Part shown: positions 1 to 10,306 of the stretch, one piece after another
How positions within the stretch are numbered: position 1 is the stretch's first letter
Layout: each line of letters starts with the position of its first letter
Made by a program: the position numbers and the translations under genes
The notes under the pieces: model-generated
What the model was told of the DNA's origin: nothing
The model's database searches: none
Seen by the model: only the letters and a program-made list of their open reading frames with translations
Assembly: GCF_950100655.1 (NCBI RefSeq)
Contig: NZ_CATNLY010000053.1
Location: 52,274 to 116,273 of the forward strand
Source of the DNA: Pleomorphomonas sp. T1.2MG-36
GTDB taxonomy: Bacteria > Pseudomonadota > Alphaproteobacteria > Rhizobiales > Pleomorphomonadaceae
Length of the DNA: 64,000 nucleotides
Direction of reading: 5' to 3'

Positions 1-5
1 TTTCG

Positions 6-24
6 GTAAACCTTCCTTAACCAT
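6..24 (+). promoter_or_regulatory. CtrA-like box upstream of tolQ
   Basis: GTAA (6-9), seven bases, then TTAACCAT (17-24): one mismatch from the alphaproteobacterial CtrA pattern TTAA-N7-TTAA, and it contains the common TTAACCAT half-site. It lies about 230 bases before the tolQ start. Binding is inferred; only the motif is seen. Confidence 0.35.
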
Positions 25-252
25 ACCATAGGATGACAGGAACGGGACCCCGGCGCCGTCGGCGGCGGAACCCGTCCCGGCGGCAGAGAGGCGAAATGCC
101 CCAGTTTTCCTGACCGTCAAGTCCCGTTTTCGCCAAATTTCGGCGGCATGTGGAAGTCCTGGCATTGACGCATGCCGCCACAGCCCGCCCCGGCCGACGC
201 GACCTGACGCCAAGAGATTGCCGCTTCATCCTGAGGACAACGGAAGATACCC

Positions 253-966
253 ATGAATCCGGTCGAACTGACCCAGAACGCGCTCGCAGCACCTGCCGTC
301 GAGGTGTCCGTCTGGGCATTGTTCTGGCAGGCGAGTTTCGTCGTTAAGGCGGTGATGCTCGGCCTTCTGGTGGCATCGGTATGGTGCTGGGCGATCATCG
401 TCGACAAGATCGTCGCCTACAATCGCGCCCGCCGCTCGATGGACCGCTTCGAGAAGGTGTTCTGGTCCGGACAGTCTCTCGAGGAACTCTATCGCTCGTT
501 GACCTCCCGTTCCAACGAGGGTCTCGCTGCCATCTTCGTCGCCGCCATGCGCGAGTGGAAACGCAGCCACGAAGCAGGACGCGTCTCCTTCCAGGGCATC
601 ACCGACCGTATTGGCAAGGTGATCGACGTCACCATTTCCCGAGAGATGGAGCGCCTGGAGGCGCGTCTCATCTTTCTCGCCACCGTCGGTTCGGCCGGGC
701 CGTTCATCGGCCTGTTCGGCACCGTCTGGGGCATCATGAGCTCGTTCCAGGCGATCGCCTCGTCCAAGAACACCAGTCTGGTGGTGGTGGCGCCAGCCAT
801 CTCGGAGGCGCTGCTCGCCACCGCCATGGGCCTTGCCGCCGCCATTCCGGCGGTGCTCGCCTACAACAAACTCTCCGCCGATGCCGCCAAGCTCGGCTCG
901 CGCATGGATGGCTTCGCCGACGAGTTCGCCGCCATCCTGTCGCGCCAGATCGACGACAGGAGCTGA
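253..966 (+). CDS. tolQ: Tol-Pal system proton channel subunit TolQ
   Basis: Inner-membrane protein of 237 residues in the MotA/TolQ/ExbB family. With TolR it forms the proton-driven motor that energises TolA. Three hydrophobic segments are visible, at about residues 28-48, 138-162 and 178-203, with the large cytoplasmic loop between the first two, as expected for TolQ. The segment containing [14 protein letters not shown] is a family hallmark. It is the first gene of tolQRAB: tolR begins three bases after its stop. A purine-rich stretch (AGGACAACGGAAG) precedes the ATG. Family length is about 230, so the gene is complete. ExbB is the main alternative, but the downstream genes settle the assignment. 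Confidence 0.97.
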   Translation: MNPVELTQNALAAPAVEVSVWALFWQASFVVKAVMLGLLVASVWCWAIIVDKIVAYNRARRSMDRFEKVFWSGQSLEELYRSLTSRSNEGLAAIFVAAMREWKRSHEAGRVSFQGITDRIGKVIDVTISREMERLEARLIFLATVGSAGPFIGLFGTVWGIMSSFQAIASSKNTSLVVVAPAISEALLATAMGLAAAIPAVLAYNKLSADAAKLGSRMDGFADEFAAILSRQIDDRS

Positions 967-969
967 GCG

Positions 970-1443
970 ATGGGCATGGGCGTCCCAGGGGGCGGATCCG
1001 CAGGAGGCAGTCGCCGCCGCAGGCGTCGTCATGCCAGCGGCGTCATGAGCGAAATCAACGTGACGCCGATGGTCGACGTCATGCTGGTTCTGCTCATCAT
1101 CTTCATGGTGGCCGCGCCCCTGATGACCGTCGGCGTGCCGATCGATCTTCCCGAAACGGCCGCCAAGCCGATGGAGGGGCAGACCGACCCGATCAACATT
1201 TCGGTCGACGCCGCTGGCAAGGTGTTCATCCAGGACACCGAAATCACCATCGAGGAACTGGTGCCCAAGCTGATGGCCGTCGCCAAGAACGGCGTCGAGG
1301 AGCGTATCTACGTGCGCGGCGACAAAGCCACCGACTACGGGGCGGTGATGCGCGTCATGGCGCGCATTTCGGCGGCCGGCTTCAAGAAGATCGGTCTCAT
1401 CACGCAAGAGGAAACGGGGACGGCTGCGACGCCGTCCAACTGA
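970..1443 (+). CDS. tolR: Tol-Pal system protein TolR
   Basis: ExbD/TolR family protein of 157 residues. A short Gly/Arg-rich cytoplasmic N-terminus is followed by one transmembrane helix carrying the proton-path aspartate (motif [17 protein letters not shown]), then a periplasmic domain. It partners TolQ in the motor complex. The gene starts three bases after tolQ and ends three bases before tolA, so the three genes are almost certainly one transcript. The polyarginine run before the helix fits the positive-inside rule. Confidence 0.97.
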   Translation: MGMGVPGGGSAGGSRRRRRRHASGVMSEINVTPMVDVMLVLLIIFMVAAPLMTVGVPIDLPETAAKPMEGQTDPINISVDAAGKVFIQDTEITIEELVPKLMAVAKNGVEERIYVRGDKATDYGAVMRVMARISAAGFKKIGLITQEETGTAATPSN

Positions 1444-1446
1444 TAC

Positions 1447-2490
1447 ATGCGCATAGGTCTTACGACATCCGTCATCGGTCACGTCCTGCTTTTCGCCTGG
1501 GGATTTGCATCCTTTTCCGGCGCGAAGCCGTTCGACGCCGCGCCGGTGGACGCCCTGCCGGTCGACCTCGTGCCGATCTCGGACGTGTCGCAGATCGCCG
1601 AAGGCACCAAGACCGCGCCGAAATCGAACAACGCCTCGCAGGCCAAGGTGAAGACGCCGACGCCGCGCCCCGACTCTCAACGGGTCGGCGCTGCCAAGAA
1701 CGACCAGTCGACGCCCATCACCGAGAAGGCGACCGATACCGCCGCCGCCAAGTCGGCCGAGGCGCCGCCGCCGCCACCGCCCAAGGCCGCGCCGCCCAAG
1801 CCCGCCGAAACGCCGCCCCCGGCCGAGAAGCCGGAGGAGACGAAGACGGCGGCGCTGGAGGAGACTCCCAAGGCCGACACGGGCGAGATCGCCGAGAAAA
1901 TCAAGGAAGCCGACAAGCCGGCGCCCGTTCCGCCGAAGCTGCCGCCGGTGAAGCCCAAGCCGCCGGCCCCCACGCCGGCCGAGGACGCCGCCGACGCACC
2001 CGACAAGACGCCTGCCAAGCCCGTCAAGGAAAAGCCCAAGCAGACGCAGAAGGACTCCAAGAGCGAGGACTTCGACCCCAACGAGATGGCGGCGCTGCTC
2101 AACAAGGTGGATCCGTCGGGCGGCGGCGGGCGCGAGTCCGACAAGGAAGCCTCGCTGGGCTCGGAGAACCGCACCGGTCCGGTGGCCGAGATGAGCCAGA
2201 GCGAACTCGACGCGCTGACCGCCGCCGTGACCGCCTGCTTCAATCCGCCGGTCGGAGCCGAAGGCGTCGACCAAATGGTCGTGCCGCTACGCGTGACCTT
2301 CACCATCGACGGCGACCTCGCCGGGCCGCCCGAGATCAAGGCCATTCCCTCCGGTCCCGGCGGCCAAGCGGTCGCCGAAGCCGCCGTGCGCGCCGTCCAG
2401 CGCTGCGCGCCCTATCCGTTCCTGCCGAAGGACAAGTTCGACAACTGGCAGGTCGTGAACATGAACTTCACCCCGCCGTCGTCCTATTGA
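1447..2490 (+). CDS. tolA: Tol-Pal system protein TolA
   Basis: Protein of 347 residues with TolA architecture: one N-terminal transmembrane anchor (about residues 3-25), a long Pro/Ala/Lys/Glu-rich spacer (about 60-220) that should span the periplasm, and a folded C-terminal domain (about 250-347) of the TonB/TolA C-terminal type. TolA transmits TolQR energy to TolB/Pal. The proline-rich spacer, instead of the Ala/Lys helix seen in enterobacteria, is common in alphaproteobacteria. It sits between tolR (three-base gap) and tolB (86-base gap). Assignment depends on architecture and position, because the spacer is low-complexity. Confidence 0.93.
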   Translation: MRIGLTTSVIGHVLLFAWGFASFSGAKPFDAAPVDALPVDLVPISDVSQIAEGTKTAPKSNNASQAKVKTPTPRPDSQRVGAAKNDQSTPITEKATDTAAAKSAEAPPPPPPKAAPPKPAETPPPAEKPEETKTAALEETPKADTGEIAEKIKEADKPAPVPPKLPPVKPKPPAPTPAEDAADAPDKTPAKPVKEKPKQTQKDSKSEDFDPNEMAALLNKVDPSGGGGRESDKEASLGSENRTGPVAEMSQSELDALTAAVTACFNPPVGAEGVDQMVVPLRVTFTIDGDLAGPPEIKAIPSGPGGQAVAEAAVRAVQRCAPYPFLPKDKFDNWQVVNMNFTPPSSY

Positions 2491-2576
2491 CGCGGCGCGA
2501 CACGCAAGTCGAGCCGGACGGCCCCGCATCGTTCGATCGGAGCACGTCCGGAACATCCGTCTGGGAGCACCTCAGG

Positions 2577-3893
2577 ATGCGAAAACTGGTCCGCACTCTC
2601 TTCGCCGCGTTGGCGGCCTTCGCCGCGGTCGTCGCGGCGGCGCCATCCAACGCTGAAATCACCATCAACATCAACGGCGGCAACGTTCAGCCGCTGCCGA
2701 TCGCCATCCCGAATTTCGTGGGCAGTGGCGACACGGCCAGCATCGGCCAGCAGATGGCCGGCGTCATCGCCGCCGACCTGCAGCGCTCCGGCCTGTTCCA
2801 GGTGCTGAACCAGGCATCCTTCGTCGACCGCATCACCGATCCGAACGCGGTGCCGAACTTCCAGAACTGGCGGGTGATCAACGCCCAGGCCCTCGTCTCG
2901 GGCGGCATCGTCCGCGCCGCCGACGGCCGCCTGCAGGCCGACTTCCGCCTGTGGGACGTGTTCGGCGGCACCCAGCTCGCCGGCCAGCAGTATTTCACCA
3001 CGCCGGAGAACTGGCGCCGCATCGCCCACATCATCGCCGACGCCATCTACGAGCGTCTGACCGGCGAGAAGGGCTATTTCGACACCCGCATCGTCTTCGT
3101 CGACGAAAGCGGCCCCAAGGGCAACCGCGTCAAGCGCCTCGCCCTGATGGATCAGGACGGCGCCAACGTCCGCTTCCTCACCAACGGCAAGGACTTGGTG
3201 CTGACGCCGCGCTTCTCGCCGACCTCCCAGCAGGTCACCTACATGTCCTTCGGGGCCAGCGAGCCGCGCGTCTATCTGCTCAACATCGAGAGCGGCCAGC
3301 GCACTCTGGTCGGCAACTTCCCGAACATGACCTTCTCGCCGCGCTTCTCGCCCGACGGCAGCTCGGTGGTCATGAGCCTTGAGCAGGACGGCAACGCCAA
3401 CATCTATGCCATGCCGATCGGCGGCGCGCCGGCCCGGCTGACCAACACGGCGGCCATCGACACCTCGCCCTCCTACTCGCCCGACGGCTCGCGCATCGTC
3501 TTCGAGAGCGACCGTGGCGGCAACCAGCAGCTCTACGTGATGAGCGCTGGCGGTGGCGGGGCCACCCGCATCTCCTTCGGCAGCGGCCGCTACAGCACGC
3601 CGGTGTGGAGCCCGCGCGGCGACCTGATCGCCTTCACCCGCCAGTCGGGCGGCGGCTTCGCCATCGGCGTCATGAAGCCGGACGGCTCGGGCGAGCGCAT
3701 CCTCACCGAGGGCTTCCACAACGAAGGCCCGACCTGGGCGCCCAACGGCCGCGTCATCATGTTCTTCCGTGACTCGGGCGGTCCGAACGGCGGTCCGCAG
3801 CTCTGGTCGGTCGATCTCACCGGCCGCAACGAGCAGAAGGTCCCGACGCCGAACTTCGCCTCCGACCCAGCATGGTCGCCGTTGCTCAAGTGA
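2577..3893 (+). CDS. tolB: Tol-Pal system beta-propeller protein TolB
   Basis: Periplasmic protein of 438 residues. A Sec signal peptide (about residues 1-27, ending at SNA-E) precedes the N-terminal TolB domain and a C-terminal propeller with PD40-type repeats such as [23 protein letters not shown] and [10 protein letters not shown]. TolB interacts with Pal and TolA. The same reading frame stays open far upstream across tolQRA, but the ATG at 2577 is chosen because it gives the signal peptide and normal family length. A strong GC hairpin follows the stop. Confidence 0.96.
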   Translation: MRKLVRTLFAALAAFAAVVAAAPSNAEITININGGNVQPLPIAIPNFVGSGDTASIGQQMAGVIAADLQRSGLFQVLNQASFVDRITDPNAVPNFQNWRVINAQALVSGGIVRAADGRLQADFRLWDVFGGTQLAGQQYFTTPENWRRIAHIIADAIYERLTGEKGYFDTRIVFVDESGPKGNRVKRLALMDQDGANVRFLTNGKDLVLTPRFSPTSQQVTYMSFGASEPRVYLLNIESGQRTLVGNFPNMTFSPRFSPDGSSVVMSLEQDGNANIYAMPIGGAPARLTNTAAIDTSPSYSPDGSRIVFESDRGGNQQLYVMSAGGGGATRISFGSGRYSTPVWSPRGDLIAFTRQSGGGFAIGVMKPDGSGERILTEGFHNEGPTWAPNGRVIMFFRDSGGPNGGPQLWSVDLTGRNEQKVPTPNFASDPAWSPLLK

Positions 3894-3901
3894 CAACTAA
3901 G

Positions 3902-3932
3902 GCGCGCCGGACGCTTCGTCCGGCGCGCGTTT
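3902..3932 (+). terminator. Hairpin after tolB
   Basis: Perfect GC-rich inverted repeat GCGCGCCGGACG (3902-3913) with its complement (3917-3928), loop CTT, followed by GTTTA. The thymine tract is weak, so it may cause partial termination between tolB and pal. Confidence 0.5.
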
Positions 3933-3970
3933 ACCATCAAAAGGCCGGTATCCCGAGATTTAGTGCTTCG

Positions 3971-4000
3971 TTAACCATGTCTTTGAACGTGGGCTTAACC
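3971..4000 (+). promoter_or_regulatory. Paired TTAACC sites upstream of pal (CtrA-like)
   Basis: TTAACCAT at 3971-3978 and TTAACC at 3995-4000, about 65-90 bases before the pal start. TTAACCAT is a known CtrA half-site form in alphaproteobacteria. The pair implies that pal has its own promoter besides read-through from tolB. Binding is inferred. Confidence 0.35.
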
Positions 4001-4062
4001 AAAGCCGTTTACCAAGACTCTCGAAACATCCGGTCAGCACGTATCCGAGGATTACCGGTATC

Positions 4063-4569
4063 ATGACGACAGCCACCAGACTTTTTAACCGCCGTGGAGC
4101 GCTTGCTCTCGGCCTTGCCCTTCTCGCCGCAGCCTGCGCCAAAAGCCCGAGCGAACTCGACGGCCAGCTCGCAGGAGGCGCCGGTGGCGCCGGTGCCGCG
4201 ACGCCGGGCAGCGCCCAGGATTTCGTGGTCAACGTCGGCGACCGCGTGTTCTTCGACACCGACTCGACCTCGCTCAACGCCGAGGCCCAGACCGTTCTCG
4301 GCCGTCAGGCCCAGTGGCTGGCGCTCTACCCGCGCTACACGGTGACCGTGGAAGGCCATGCCGACGAGCGCGGCACGCGCGAATACAACCTCGCCCTCGG
4401 CGCCCGCCGCGCCAAGGCCGCCCAGGACTTCCTCGCCGCCCGCGGCGTCGCCAGCACCCGCATCCGCACCATCTCCTACGGCAAGGAACGCCCGGTCGCC
4501 CTCTGCGATCAGGACAGCTGCTGGGCGCAGAACCGCCGCGCCGTCACCGTGCTGAACACTGGCGGCTGA
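4063..4569 (+). CDS. pal: Peptidoglycan-associated lipoprotein Pal
   Basis: Outer-membrane lipoprotein of 168 residues. The signal sequence ends in a lipobox (LLAAAC, Cys about residue 26). A short linker leads into an OmpA-like peptidoglycan-binding domain with the motif VEGHADERGTREYN, whose Asp and Arg contact diaminopimelate in this family. Pal anchors the outer membrane to peptidoglycan and binds TolB. It follows tolB with its own likely promoter and is followed by a terminator hairpin. Confidence 0.97.
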   Translation: MTTATRLFNRRGALALGLALLAAACAKSPSELDGQLAGGAGGAGAATPGSAQDFVVNVGDRVFFDTDSTSLNAEAQTVLGRQAQWLALYPRYTVTVEGHADERGTREYNLALGARRAKAAQDFLAARGVASTRIRTISYGKERPVALCDQDSCWAQNRRAVTVLNTGG

Positions 4570-4605
4570 TCTCCGCCCTCTGCCGCCACACCCCAGGCAC
4601 GATCG

Positions 4606-4638
4606 TCCCGGAATCCCGAAAGGGAGTCCGGGATTTTC
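4606..4638 (+). terminator. Rho-independent terminator after pal
   Basis: TCCCGG (4606-4611) pairs with CCGGGA (4628-4633), inner TCCC pairs with GGGA, closed by a GAAA tetraloop and followed by TTTTCGTG. It separates pal from cpoB. Confidence 0.7.
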
Positions 4639-4851
4639 GTGTTGCGGCCGCATTGCCGCCGAAGTCCGGCGCTTAAGTGCCGGTGGAGGGACCGAAGCGG
4701 CCGCCAAGCTGCCCGCAAGTCCGTCCGCCGCCGTCGTCGGGGTTGCGTCGGCAGCGGCATCATGGTCCTGTCTTCGATGAAGGCGCCCTCCGGCCGGCGG
4801 ATCACCGGCCGCACGGAGGGCCCGCCAGAAATGCCTGGGATAACCGCGCTG

Positions 4852-5988
4852 ATGACCAGCCGTCTCTTTCGTCCGCCGAGCCGTCTCCGTTCCGCCACGC
4901 TGGCCGCCGCCGCGCTTGGCCTCGCCCTGCTTGCCGCCGCTCCCGCTTCGGCGGGCCTGTTCGGTTCCGATCCTACTCCGCCCGCCAGCATTCCCGGTCA
5001 GCAGGACGCCGCGCAGCAGGCCGTCCGTCTGGACAACATGGAACAGCAGATGCGCCAGCTGAACGGCCGCATCGACGAGCTGACCCACCAGATCGAACAG
5101 TTGCAGAACCTCCTGAAGCGTTCCCAGGAGGACACCGAGTTCCGCTTCCAGCAACTTGAGGGCGGCAAGGGCCAGAAGCGCTCCGACGTCGCTCCGCCGG
5201 CCGCCGCCCCAGCCGTCAATCCGACCGCCAGCGCTGGCGCGCCGATGGATTCGGTCGGCGATGGCGAGACCCTGCAGGCGGGTTTTGCCATCGACGCCCC
5301 CGGCACGGTCGCCGCCACCCCGCCGCCGGTGGACGCCACGCTCGGTGCGCCTCCCGCTCCGCTCGGCACGCTTCCCGGTGCCATGGCCGATGGCGCCGCG
5401 CCGTCGGCCAGCGCCGTCGGCGGCCCGCTCGACCTCTCAGCGATCGCCCGCGGCGACTTTACCCCCAACAACACGGCGATCGACACCTCCGGTGGCCTGG
5501 CCGCCGCTGCCAGCCAGAACCTTGCAACAGGAGGCGCGCTCGCCGCGCCGCCGACCTCGGCGGCCCCGCCGCAGCAAATGGCCGCTGTGGCGCCGACCAC
5601 CGTCGACCCCGGCGCCGACTACGACAGCGCCTATTCCTCCATCGTCAGAGGCGACTACGCGGCGGCGGAAACCGGCTTCAAGAAGTTCCTCACCGACTTC
5701 CCGGGCGATCCGCGTGCGGCCGACGCCCAGTATTGGCTCGGCGAGAGCTACTACTCGCGCCACCAGTATCGCGACGCCGCGACGTCCTATCTCGCCACCT
5801 ATAAGAGCCATCCGACCAGCCAGAAGGCGCCCGACAGCCTGTTCAAGCTGGGCCTGTCGCTCGAAGGTCTCGGCGAGACCAGCGCCGCCTGCGCCACCTA
5901 TGGCGAACTGACCAAGAAATTCCCCAAGGCGCAGTCCGGCCTTGTCTCGCGCGTCACCACGCAGAAGCAGAAGCTCGGCTGCAACTGA
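4852..5988 (+). CDS. cpoB: Cell division coordinator CpoB (YbgF)
   Basis: Periplasmic protein of 378 residues. A signal peptide (to about residue 31, ASA-G) is followed by an N-terminal coiled coil (about 50-90, rich in Gln/Glu/Leu), a low-complexity Ala/Pro/Thr linker (about 105-255) and C-terminal TPR repeats (YSSIVRGDYAAAE and following). CpoB coordinates Tol-Pal with peptidoglycan synthesis at the septum. The ATG at 4852 gives a clean signal peptide; an in-frame ATG at 4831 is possible. The long disordered linker is typical of rhizobial homologues. The tilS start lies one base after its stop. Confidence 0.93.
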   Translation: MTSRLFRPPSRLRSATLAAAALGLALLAAAPASAGLFGSDPTPPASIPGQQDAAQQAVRLDNMEQQMRQLNGRIDELTHQIEQLQNLLKRSQEDTEFRFQQLEGGKGQKRSDVAPPAAAPAVNPTASAGAPMDSVGDGETLQAGFAIDAPGTVAATPPPVDATLGAPPAPLGTLPGAMADGAAPSASAVGGPLDLSAIARGDFTPNNTAIDTSGGLAAAASQNLATGGALAAPPTSAAPPQQMAAVAPTTVDPGADYDSAYSSIVRGDYAAAETGFKKFLTDFPGDPRAADAQYWLGESYYSRHQYRDAATSYLATYKSHPTSQKAPDSLFKLGLSLEGLGETSAACATYGELTKKFPKAQSGLVSRVTTQKQKLGCN

Positions 5989-5989
5989 C

Positions 5990-7297
5990 ATGATCGGCAG
6001 TTCCGCTTCGCCCGACACTCTGACGGCGGCGGCGCGAGCCCGGCTGTTTTCCCCTTTCGCCGGCCTTTGCCGCGTCGGCATCGCCGTCTCCGGAGGCCCG
6101 GATTCGACGGCCCTGCTCGTTCTCTTCGACCGCTGGAAGCACGAGAGCCCGGCCGCTCCCACACTTTGCGTGCTGACCGTCGACCATGGTCTCAGGCCGG
6201 AAGCCGCCCGCGAGGCCGACGCCGTGCTGGAGCTCGCCGCCCGCCTCGGCCATCCCTCGGAAAAGCTCGTCTGGCGCCACGACGGGCCGCCCCCCACCAA
6301 CGACATTCAGGCCGAAGCCCGCACCGCCCGCTACCGCCTCCTCGTCGAGGCGGCCCGCCGGAACAAGCTCGACGCCGTGCTTCTCGCCCACACCCGCGAC
6401 GATCAGGCCGAAACGCTGCTGATGCATCTGGCGCGCGGCTCGGGCGTCGCCGGCCTCGCCGGCATGCCGGCCGAGCGATCGATCGAAGGCGTCCGGTTCC
6501 TGCGTCCGCTCCTCGACGTCGCCAAGGCCGATCTCGTCGCCGTGCTGGACGAGGCCGGCATTCCCTACGTCACCGACCCTTCCAACGCCTCGGACCGCTC
6601 CACCCGCGTCCGCTTTCGCAAGACGCTGCCGACCCTCGCCGACCTCGGCCTCACCGCCGAGCGCCTGGCCGGCACCGCCCGGCGCATGGCCCGCGCGGAG
6701 GCGGCGCTGCAATCGGCGACCGACGACCTGGCCCTGAAATCGGCCGCGAGCCACGGCGGCGTCTGGTCGGTGGATGCGGCCGCCCTGGCCGCCGCGCCCG
6801 ACGAGATCGGCCTTCGCCTCATCGTGCGACTGATCCGCGCCATCCGCCCGTCGGACTATCCGCCGCGCGCCGACGCCCCCGAGGGCTGGCACGCCGCCTT
6901 CCGGGCCGGCACCGCCCCGCGCCGCGCCACCATGGCCGGCGTGGTGCTGCACCTTCGGCCGGATCGCCTCTGGCTTTACGCCGAGGCCGGTCGCGCCGGC
7001 TTCCCAGAACTGGTCGTCGACGCCGACGGCGATCATGTCTGGGACAATAGATTCTTGGTCACCATTGCCGGCGCCGAAGGCCGCCCCCTGGTCATCGCCT
7101 CGCGCGGCCCCGGCGCCCGCAGCGGCGACATGCCGGCCGCAGCAGCCGCCAGCCTGCCGACCGTTCGCGCCGCCGAGGGCGACGAGCTGCCGGCCCGATT
7201 GACCGTCATGACCCGGCCGATCGGCAGGCAATCGCCCGCCGCAAGCGAGGATTGCCGGTCCGTGGCTTGGCAAGGCAGCACCGACAACCTATCTTAA
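5990..7297 (+). CDS. tilS: tRNA(Ile)-lysidine synthetase TilS
   Basis: N-type ATP pyrophosphatase of 435 residues that converts C34 of tRNA-Ile(CAU) to lysidine, letting it read AUA. The PP-loop [10 protein letters not shown] is near residue 35, and the HTRDDQAET motif near 140 is the characteristic second signature. The C-terminal half is Ala/Arg-rich and diverged, as is common in this order. Start chosen at the ATG one base after cpoB; the frame is open earlier but would overlap cpoB. Cytoplasmic and normally essential. Confidence 0.95.
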   Translation: MIGSSASPDTLTAAARARLFSPFAGLCRVGIAVSGGPDSTALLVLFDRWKHESPAAPTLCVLTVDHGLRPEAAREADAVLELAARLGHPSEKLVWRHDGPPPTNDIQAEARTARYRLLVEAARRNKLDAVLLAHTRDDQAETLLMHLARGSGVAGLAGMPAERSIEGVRFLRPLLDVAKADLVAVLDEAGIPYVTDPSNASDRSTRVRFRKTLPTLADLGLTAERLAGTARRMARAEAALQSATDDLALKSAASHGGVWSVDAAALAAAPDEIGLRLIVRLIRAIRPSDYPPRADAPEGWHAAFRAGTAPRRATMAGVVLHLRPDRLWLYAEAGRAGFPELVVDADGDHVWDNRFLVTIAGAEGRPLVIASRGPGARSGDMPAAAAASLPTVRAAEGDELPARLTVMTRPIGRQSPAASEDCRSVAWQGSTDNLS

Positions 7298-7379
7298 CCC
7301 GACATGGGCTAGGGTGATGAGGGCCGGACCCTGTCTCCCGGCCCCTTCCGCATCGCGCGATGCGCCTCAAAGGTCGACG

Positions 7380-9302
7380 ATGAACGCAAATTTCCGCAAT
7401 TTCGCACTCTGGGTCATCATCCTGTTGCTGCTGGTGGCACTCTTCCAGTTGTTCCAGGGCTCGGACACGCGCCAACCCGGCAATGACGTGGCCTTCTCGG
7501 AGTTCCTCAAGAACGTCGACCAGGGCTCCGTGCGCGACGTGACCATCGTCAACCAGACGATCACCGGTCACTTGCAGAACGGCGCGACCTTCCAGACTTA
7601 CGCGCCCTATAACGCCGACTATATCGGCGAACTGACCAAGGCCGGGGTCACCATCGTCGCCCGTCCGCCCACCGAGAGCATCTCGCTGATCGGCACGCTG
7701 CTCAACTGGCTGCCGATGCTGATCCTGCTCGGCCTCTGGATCTTCTTCATGCGGCAGATGCAGGGCGGCGCCGGCGGCAAGGCCATGGGCTTCGGCAAGT
7801 CGAAGGCCAAGCTTCTGACCGAAGCGCACGGCCGCGTCACCTTCGACGACGTCGCGGGCATCGACGAGGCTAAGGAAGACCTGCTGGAGGTCGTCGAATT
7901 CCTGCGCGACCCGCAGAAGTTCCAGCGCCTCGGCGGCCGCATTCCGCGCGGCGTGCTGCTGGTCGGCCCTCCGGGTACCGGCAAGACGCTGACCGCCCGC
8001 GCCGTCGCCGGCGAGGCCAACGTGCCCTTCTTCACCATTTCCGGCTCGGACTTCGTTGAAATGTTCGTCGGCGTCGGTGCTTCGCGTGTCCGCGACATGT
8101 TCGAGCAGGCCAAGAAGAATGCGCCCTGCATCATCTTCATCGACGAGATCGACGCGGTCGGCCGCCATCGCGGCGCCGGCCTCGGCGGCGGCAACGACGA
8201 GCGCGAGCAGACGCTGAACCAGTTGCTGGTCGAGATGGACGGCTTCGAGCAGAACGAAGGCGTCATCATCATCGCCGCCACCAACCGTCCCGACGTGCTC
8301 GACCCGGCCCTGCTGCGTCCCGGCCGTTTCGACCGCCAGATCACCGTGCCGAACCCGGACGTCAACGGCCGCGAGAAGATCCTGAAGGTGCATGTGCGCA
8401 AGGTGCCGATGGCCCCTGACGTCGACCTGAAGGTGCTCGCCCGCGGTACGCCCGGCTTCTCGGGCGCCGACCTGATGAACCTCGTCAACGAGGCTGCGTT
8501 GCTGGCCGCCCGCCGCAACAAGCGCATCGTCACCATGGGCGAGTTCGAGGATGCCAAAGACAAGGTGATGATGGGCGCCGAGCGCAAGTCATTGGCCATG
8601 ACCCCGGAAGAAAAGCGCAACACAGCCTATCACGAGGCCGGCCACGCCATCATCGCGCTCATCCTCGACAAGACCATCGATCCGATCCACAAGGCAACCA
8701 TCATTCCGCGCGGCCGTTCGCTCGGCATGGTGATGACCCTGCCCGAGAGCGACCGTTACAACTGGACCTACGAGAAGGCGGTGGCCCGCCTGACCATGCT
8801 GTTCGGCGGCCGCGAAGCGGAAATCCAGACCTTTGGCCCGGAGAAGGTCACCACCGGCGCTGCCGGCGACATCCAGATGGCCACCAGCCTCGCCCGCTCG
8901 ATGGTGATGGAGTGGGGCATGAGCGAGAAGCTCGGCCGCGTCCGCTACCGCCCCAACGAGCAGGAAGTCTTCCTCGGTCACTCGGTCAGCCAGTCGACCA
9001 ACATGGCCGACGAGACCGCCAAGCTGATCGACGAGGAAGTCCGCCGCTATATCGAGGAAGGCGAGCAGAACGCCCGTCGCATCATCAGCGAGAACCACGA
9101 CAAGTTCGTCGCCATCGCCGAGGCGCTTCTGGAGTTCGAGACGCTGACCGGAGAGGAACTGCGCGGCATCATGAACGGCCGCTCGCCGGTGCGTGACGCC
9201 TTCGACGACACAACGCCGCCGCGCGGCTCGGCAGTGCCGACCACCAAGCCGCGTCCCAAGGGCGAAGAGCCGGACGGCGCCACGCCGCAGCCGACCGCCT
9301 GA
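7380..9302 (+). CDS. ftsH: ATP-dependent zinc metalloprotease FtsH
   Basis: Membrane-anchored AAA+ protease of 640 residues. Two N-terminal transmembrane helices (about 8-27 and 103-123) flank a periplasmic domain. The AAA module has Walker [10 protein letters not shown], Walker [12 protein letters not shown] and the second region of homology ([17 protein letters not shown]). The zinc-binding HEAGH is at residue 418. It degrades membrane proteins and regulators, typically including RpoH (encoded at 23962-24858). An in-frame start at 7314 is rejected because the ATG at 7380 begins the membrane anchor. A Pro/Thr-rich tail ends the protein. Confidence 0.98.
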   Translation: MNANFRNFALWVIILLLLVALFQLFQGSDTRQPGNDVAFSEFLKNVDQGSVRDVTIVNQTITGHLQNGATFQTYAPYNADYIGELTKAGVTIVARPPTESISLIGTLLNWLPMLILLGLWIFFMRQMQGGAGGKAMGFGKSKAKLLTEAHGRVTFDDVAGIDEAKEDLLEVVEFLRDPQKFQRLGGRIPRGVLLVGPPGTGKTLTARAVAGEANVPFFTISGSDFVEMFVGVGASRVRDMFEQAKKNAPCIIFIDEIDAVGRHRGAGLGGGNDEREQTLNQLLVEMDGFEQNEGVIIIAATNRPDVLDPALLRPGRFDRQITVPNPDVNGREKILKVHVRKVPMAPDVDLKVLARGTPGFSGADLMNLVNEAALLAARRNKRIVTMGEFEDAKDKVMMGAERKSLAMTPEEKRNTAYHEAGHAIIALILDKTIDPIHKATIIPRGRSLGMVMTLPESDRYNWTYEKAVARLTMLFGGREAEIQTFGPEKVTTGAAGDIQMATSLARSMVMEWGMSEKLGRVRYRPNEQEVFLGHSVSQSTNMADETAKLIDEEVRRYIEEGEQNARRIISENHDKFVAIAEALLEFETLTGEELRGIMNGRSPVRDAFDDTTPPRGSAVPTTKPRPKGEEPDGATPQPTA

Positions 9303-9332
9303 ACGGCAACCAACGAACGAACAAGCGAAACA

Positions 9333-9368
9333 AAGGCGCGGGACATTGTGTTCAGCGCCTTCTTCTTT
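9333..9368 (+). terminator. Possible terminator after ftsH
   Basis: AAGGCGC (9333-9339) pairs with GCGCCTT (9355-9361) around a 15-base loop, followed by CTTCTTTG. Moderate stem, imperfect thymine run. Confidence 0.4.
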
Positions 9369-9546
9369 GCCCGCCGTCAAACAAGAACGACCGCCCAAGC
9401 TGGCCAGGGACATGGGTTGGATGGATTACCTTTTCTTTTGCCGGAACAAACCGGACAAACAGTGAACTATTCAACACCTTGCTGGAGATGCATTGGAGGG
9501 CTGATATGCTGATCGGCTAAAGACCCGCGGACCGCCCCCCGGCGCC

Positions 9547-9806
9547 GACGCCAAGCAGCACACCGGCAGTCTCAACATCGTCGATCTGGCGAGCCCCGAC
9601 GGAGCCGAGTTTTTCGCCTATCGTGAGTCCCTCTGCGGGGAGGCGCCTATGCCGAGGTAATGATCAGGCGATGGGAGAACTTGCTCGATCGGTCCATGTG
9701 GGATTATCGGGTATACAGCGATAACCCGATGTTCCTCTTGATTGCCCACTCGGGCGCTCGTCGCAGAGTTCGCCGACATATCTCGCCCTTTTGCTGCCAT
9801 GCATAG
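9547..9806 (+). pseudogene. Frameshifted YciI-like remnant
   Basis: From 9547 one frame reads AKQHTGSLNIVDLASPDG and then AEFFAYRES, and runs to a TAA at 9658. A second frame, shifted by one base, picks up from about 9642: GAYAEVMIRRWENLLDRSMW and continues with DNPMFLLIAHS to a TAG at 9804. Joined, they read like the end of a YCII-related protein (INVD strand, Asp/Gly-rich turn, R-R-W segment, MW-D segment). The break lies near the GCGGGGAGGCG run at 9635-9645. No intact N-terminus is visible. Family recognition is from memory of YCII patterns, so moderate. Confidence 0.55.
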
Positions 9807-10306
9807 GAGCCGGACCGTTGTTTACTACTCCATGCGCATGCCGGGGGTAGGAGAATGGGCCGGGTTCGCCGCGGTTCTGCAAAAGCCATCCTCTGTAAGG
9901 AGATGGAGAAGACTGTCGCGGACGATCCGGCGATCGCCTCATCGACAACCGCACATAAAGAAATCCATCGGCGGGAAGCGGCCGGCAACACCAAACCGAG
10001 CCCCAATATGGTCACTCGAGCTACCCACAGAGTGTTAAGCCGTCGCAGTCTTACAGAGTGACTATCGCAGAACAGGCGCCGAAACCGACGGTCACCTCTG
10101 GTTCCGCGTGGAACAGGAGACGACAGAATGATTTTTGCCGCGCACCGACGATCTATGGCTGTAGTTGCTATAAGGGATGGCTTGACTTGGACGAGCAAGT
10201 TGAAGACCGTATAAATTTACACGCTCTAAGTGAGTTTGCTCGTGACGAGTGGAACCAGCTTGGATATTCACTGGTCACCGATTTCCAGAGTTAGAGTGGG
10301 GCACTG
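9807..10306. other. Intergenic patch without a convincing gene
   Basis: About 500 bases with noticeably lower GC than the neighbours. One open frame from a GTG at 10058 to 10294 (78 codons, containing LDLDEQVEDRINLHALSEF) ends just before the lipoprotein gene but has no clear ribosome binding site or recognised family. A long minus-strand frame (9704-10198) has no coding character. The patch may be debris of an insertion or deletion between ftsH and its usual downstream neighbour. Confidence 0.35.

Noticed and set aside
226..2274. Long minus-strand open frame opposite the tol genes (682 codons)
   Set aside because: It is a shadow of tolQRA on the other strand; composition is His/Arg/Gly-rich with no family pattern, and the plus-strand genes are certain.
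381..2576. Upstream part of the long frame that ends with TolB
   Set aside because: It overlaps tolQ, tolR and tolA out of frame and has no homology; TolB starts at 2577 with a signal peptide.
9704..10198. Minus-strand open frame of 164 codons in the patch downstream of ftsH
   Set aside because: No recognisable family, no ribosome site, and irregular composition; it overlaps a plus-strand pseudogene.
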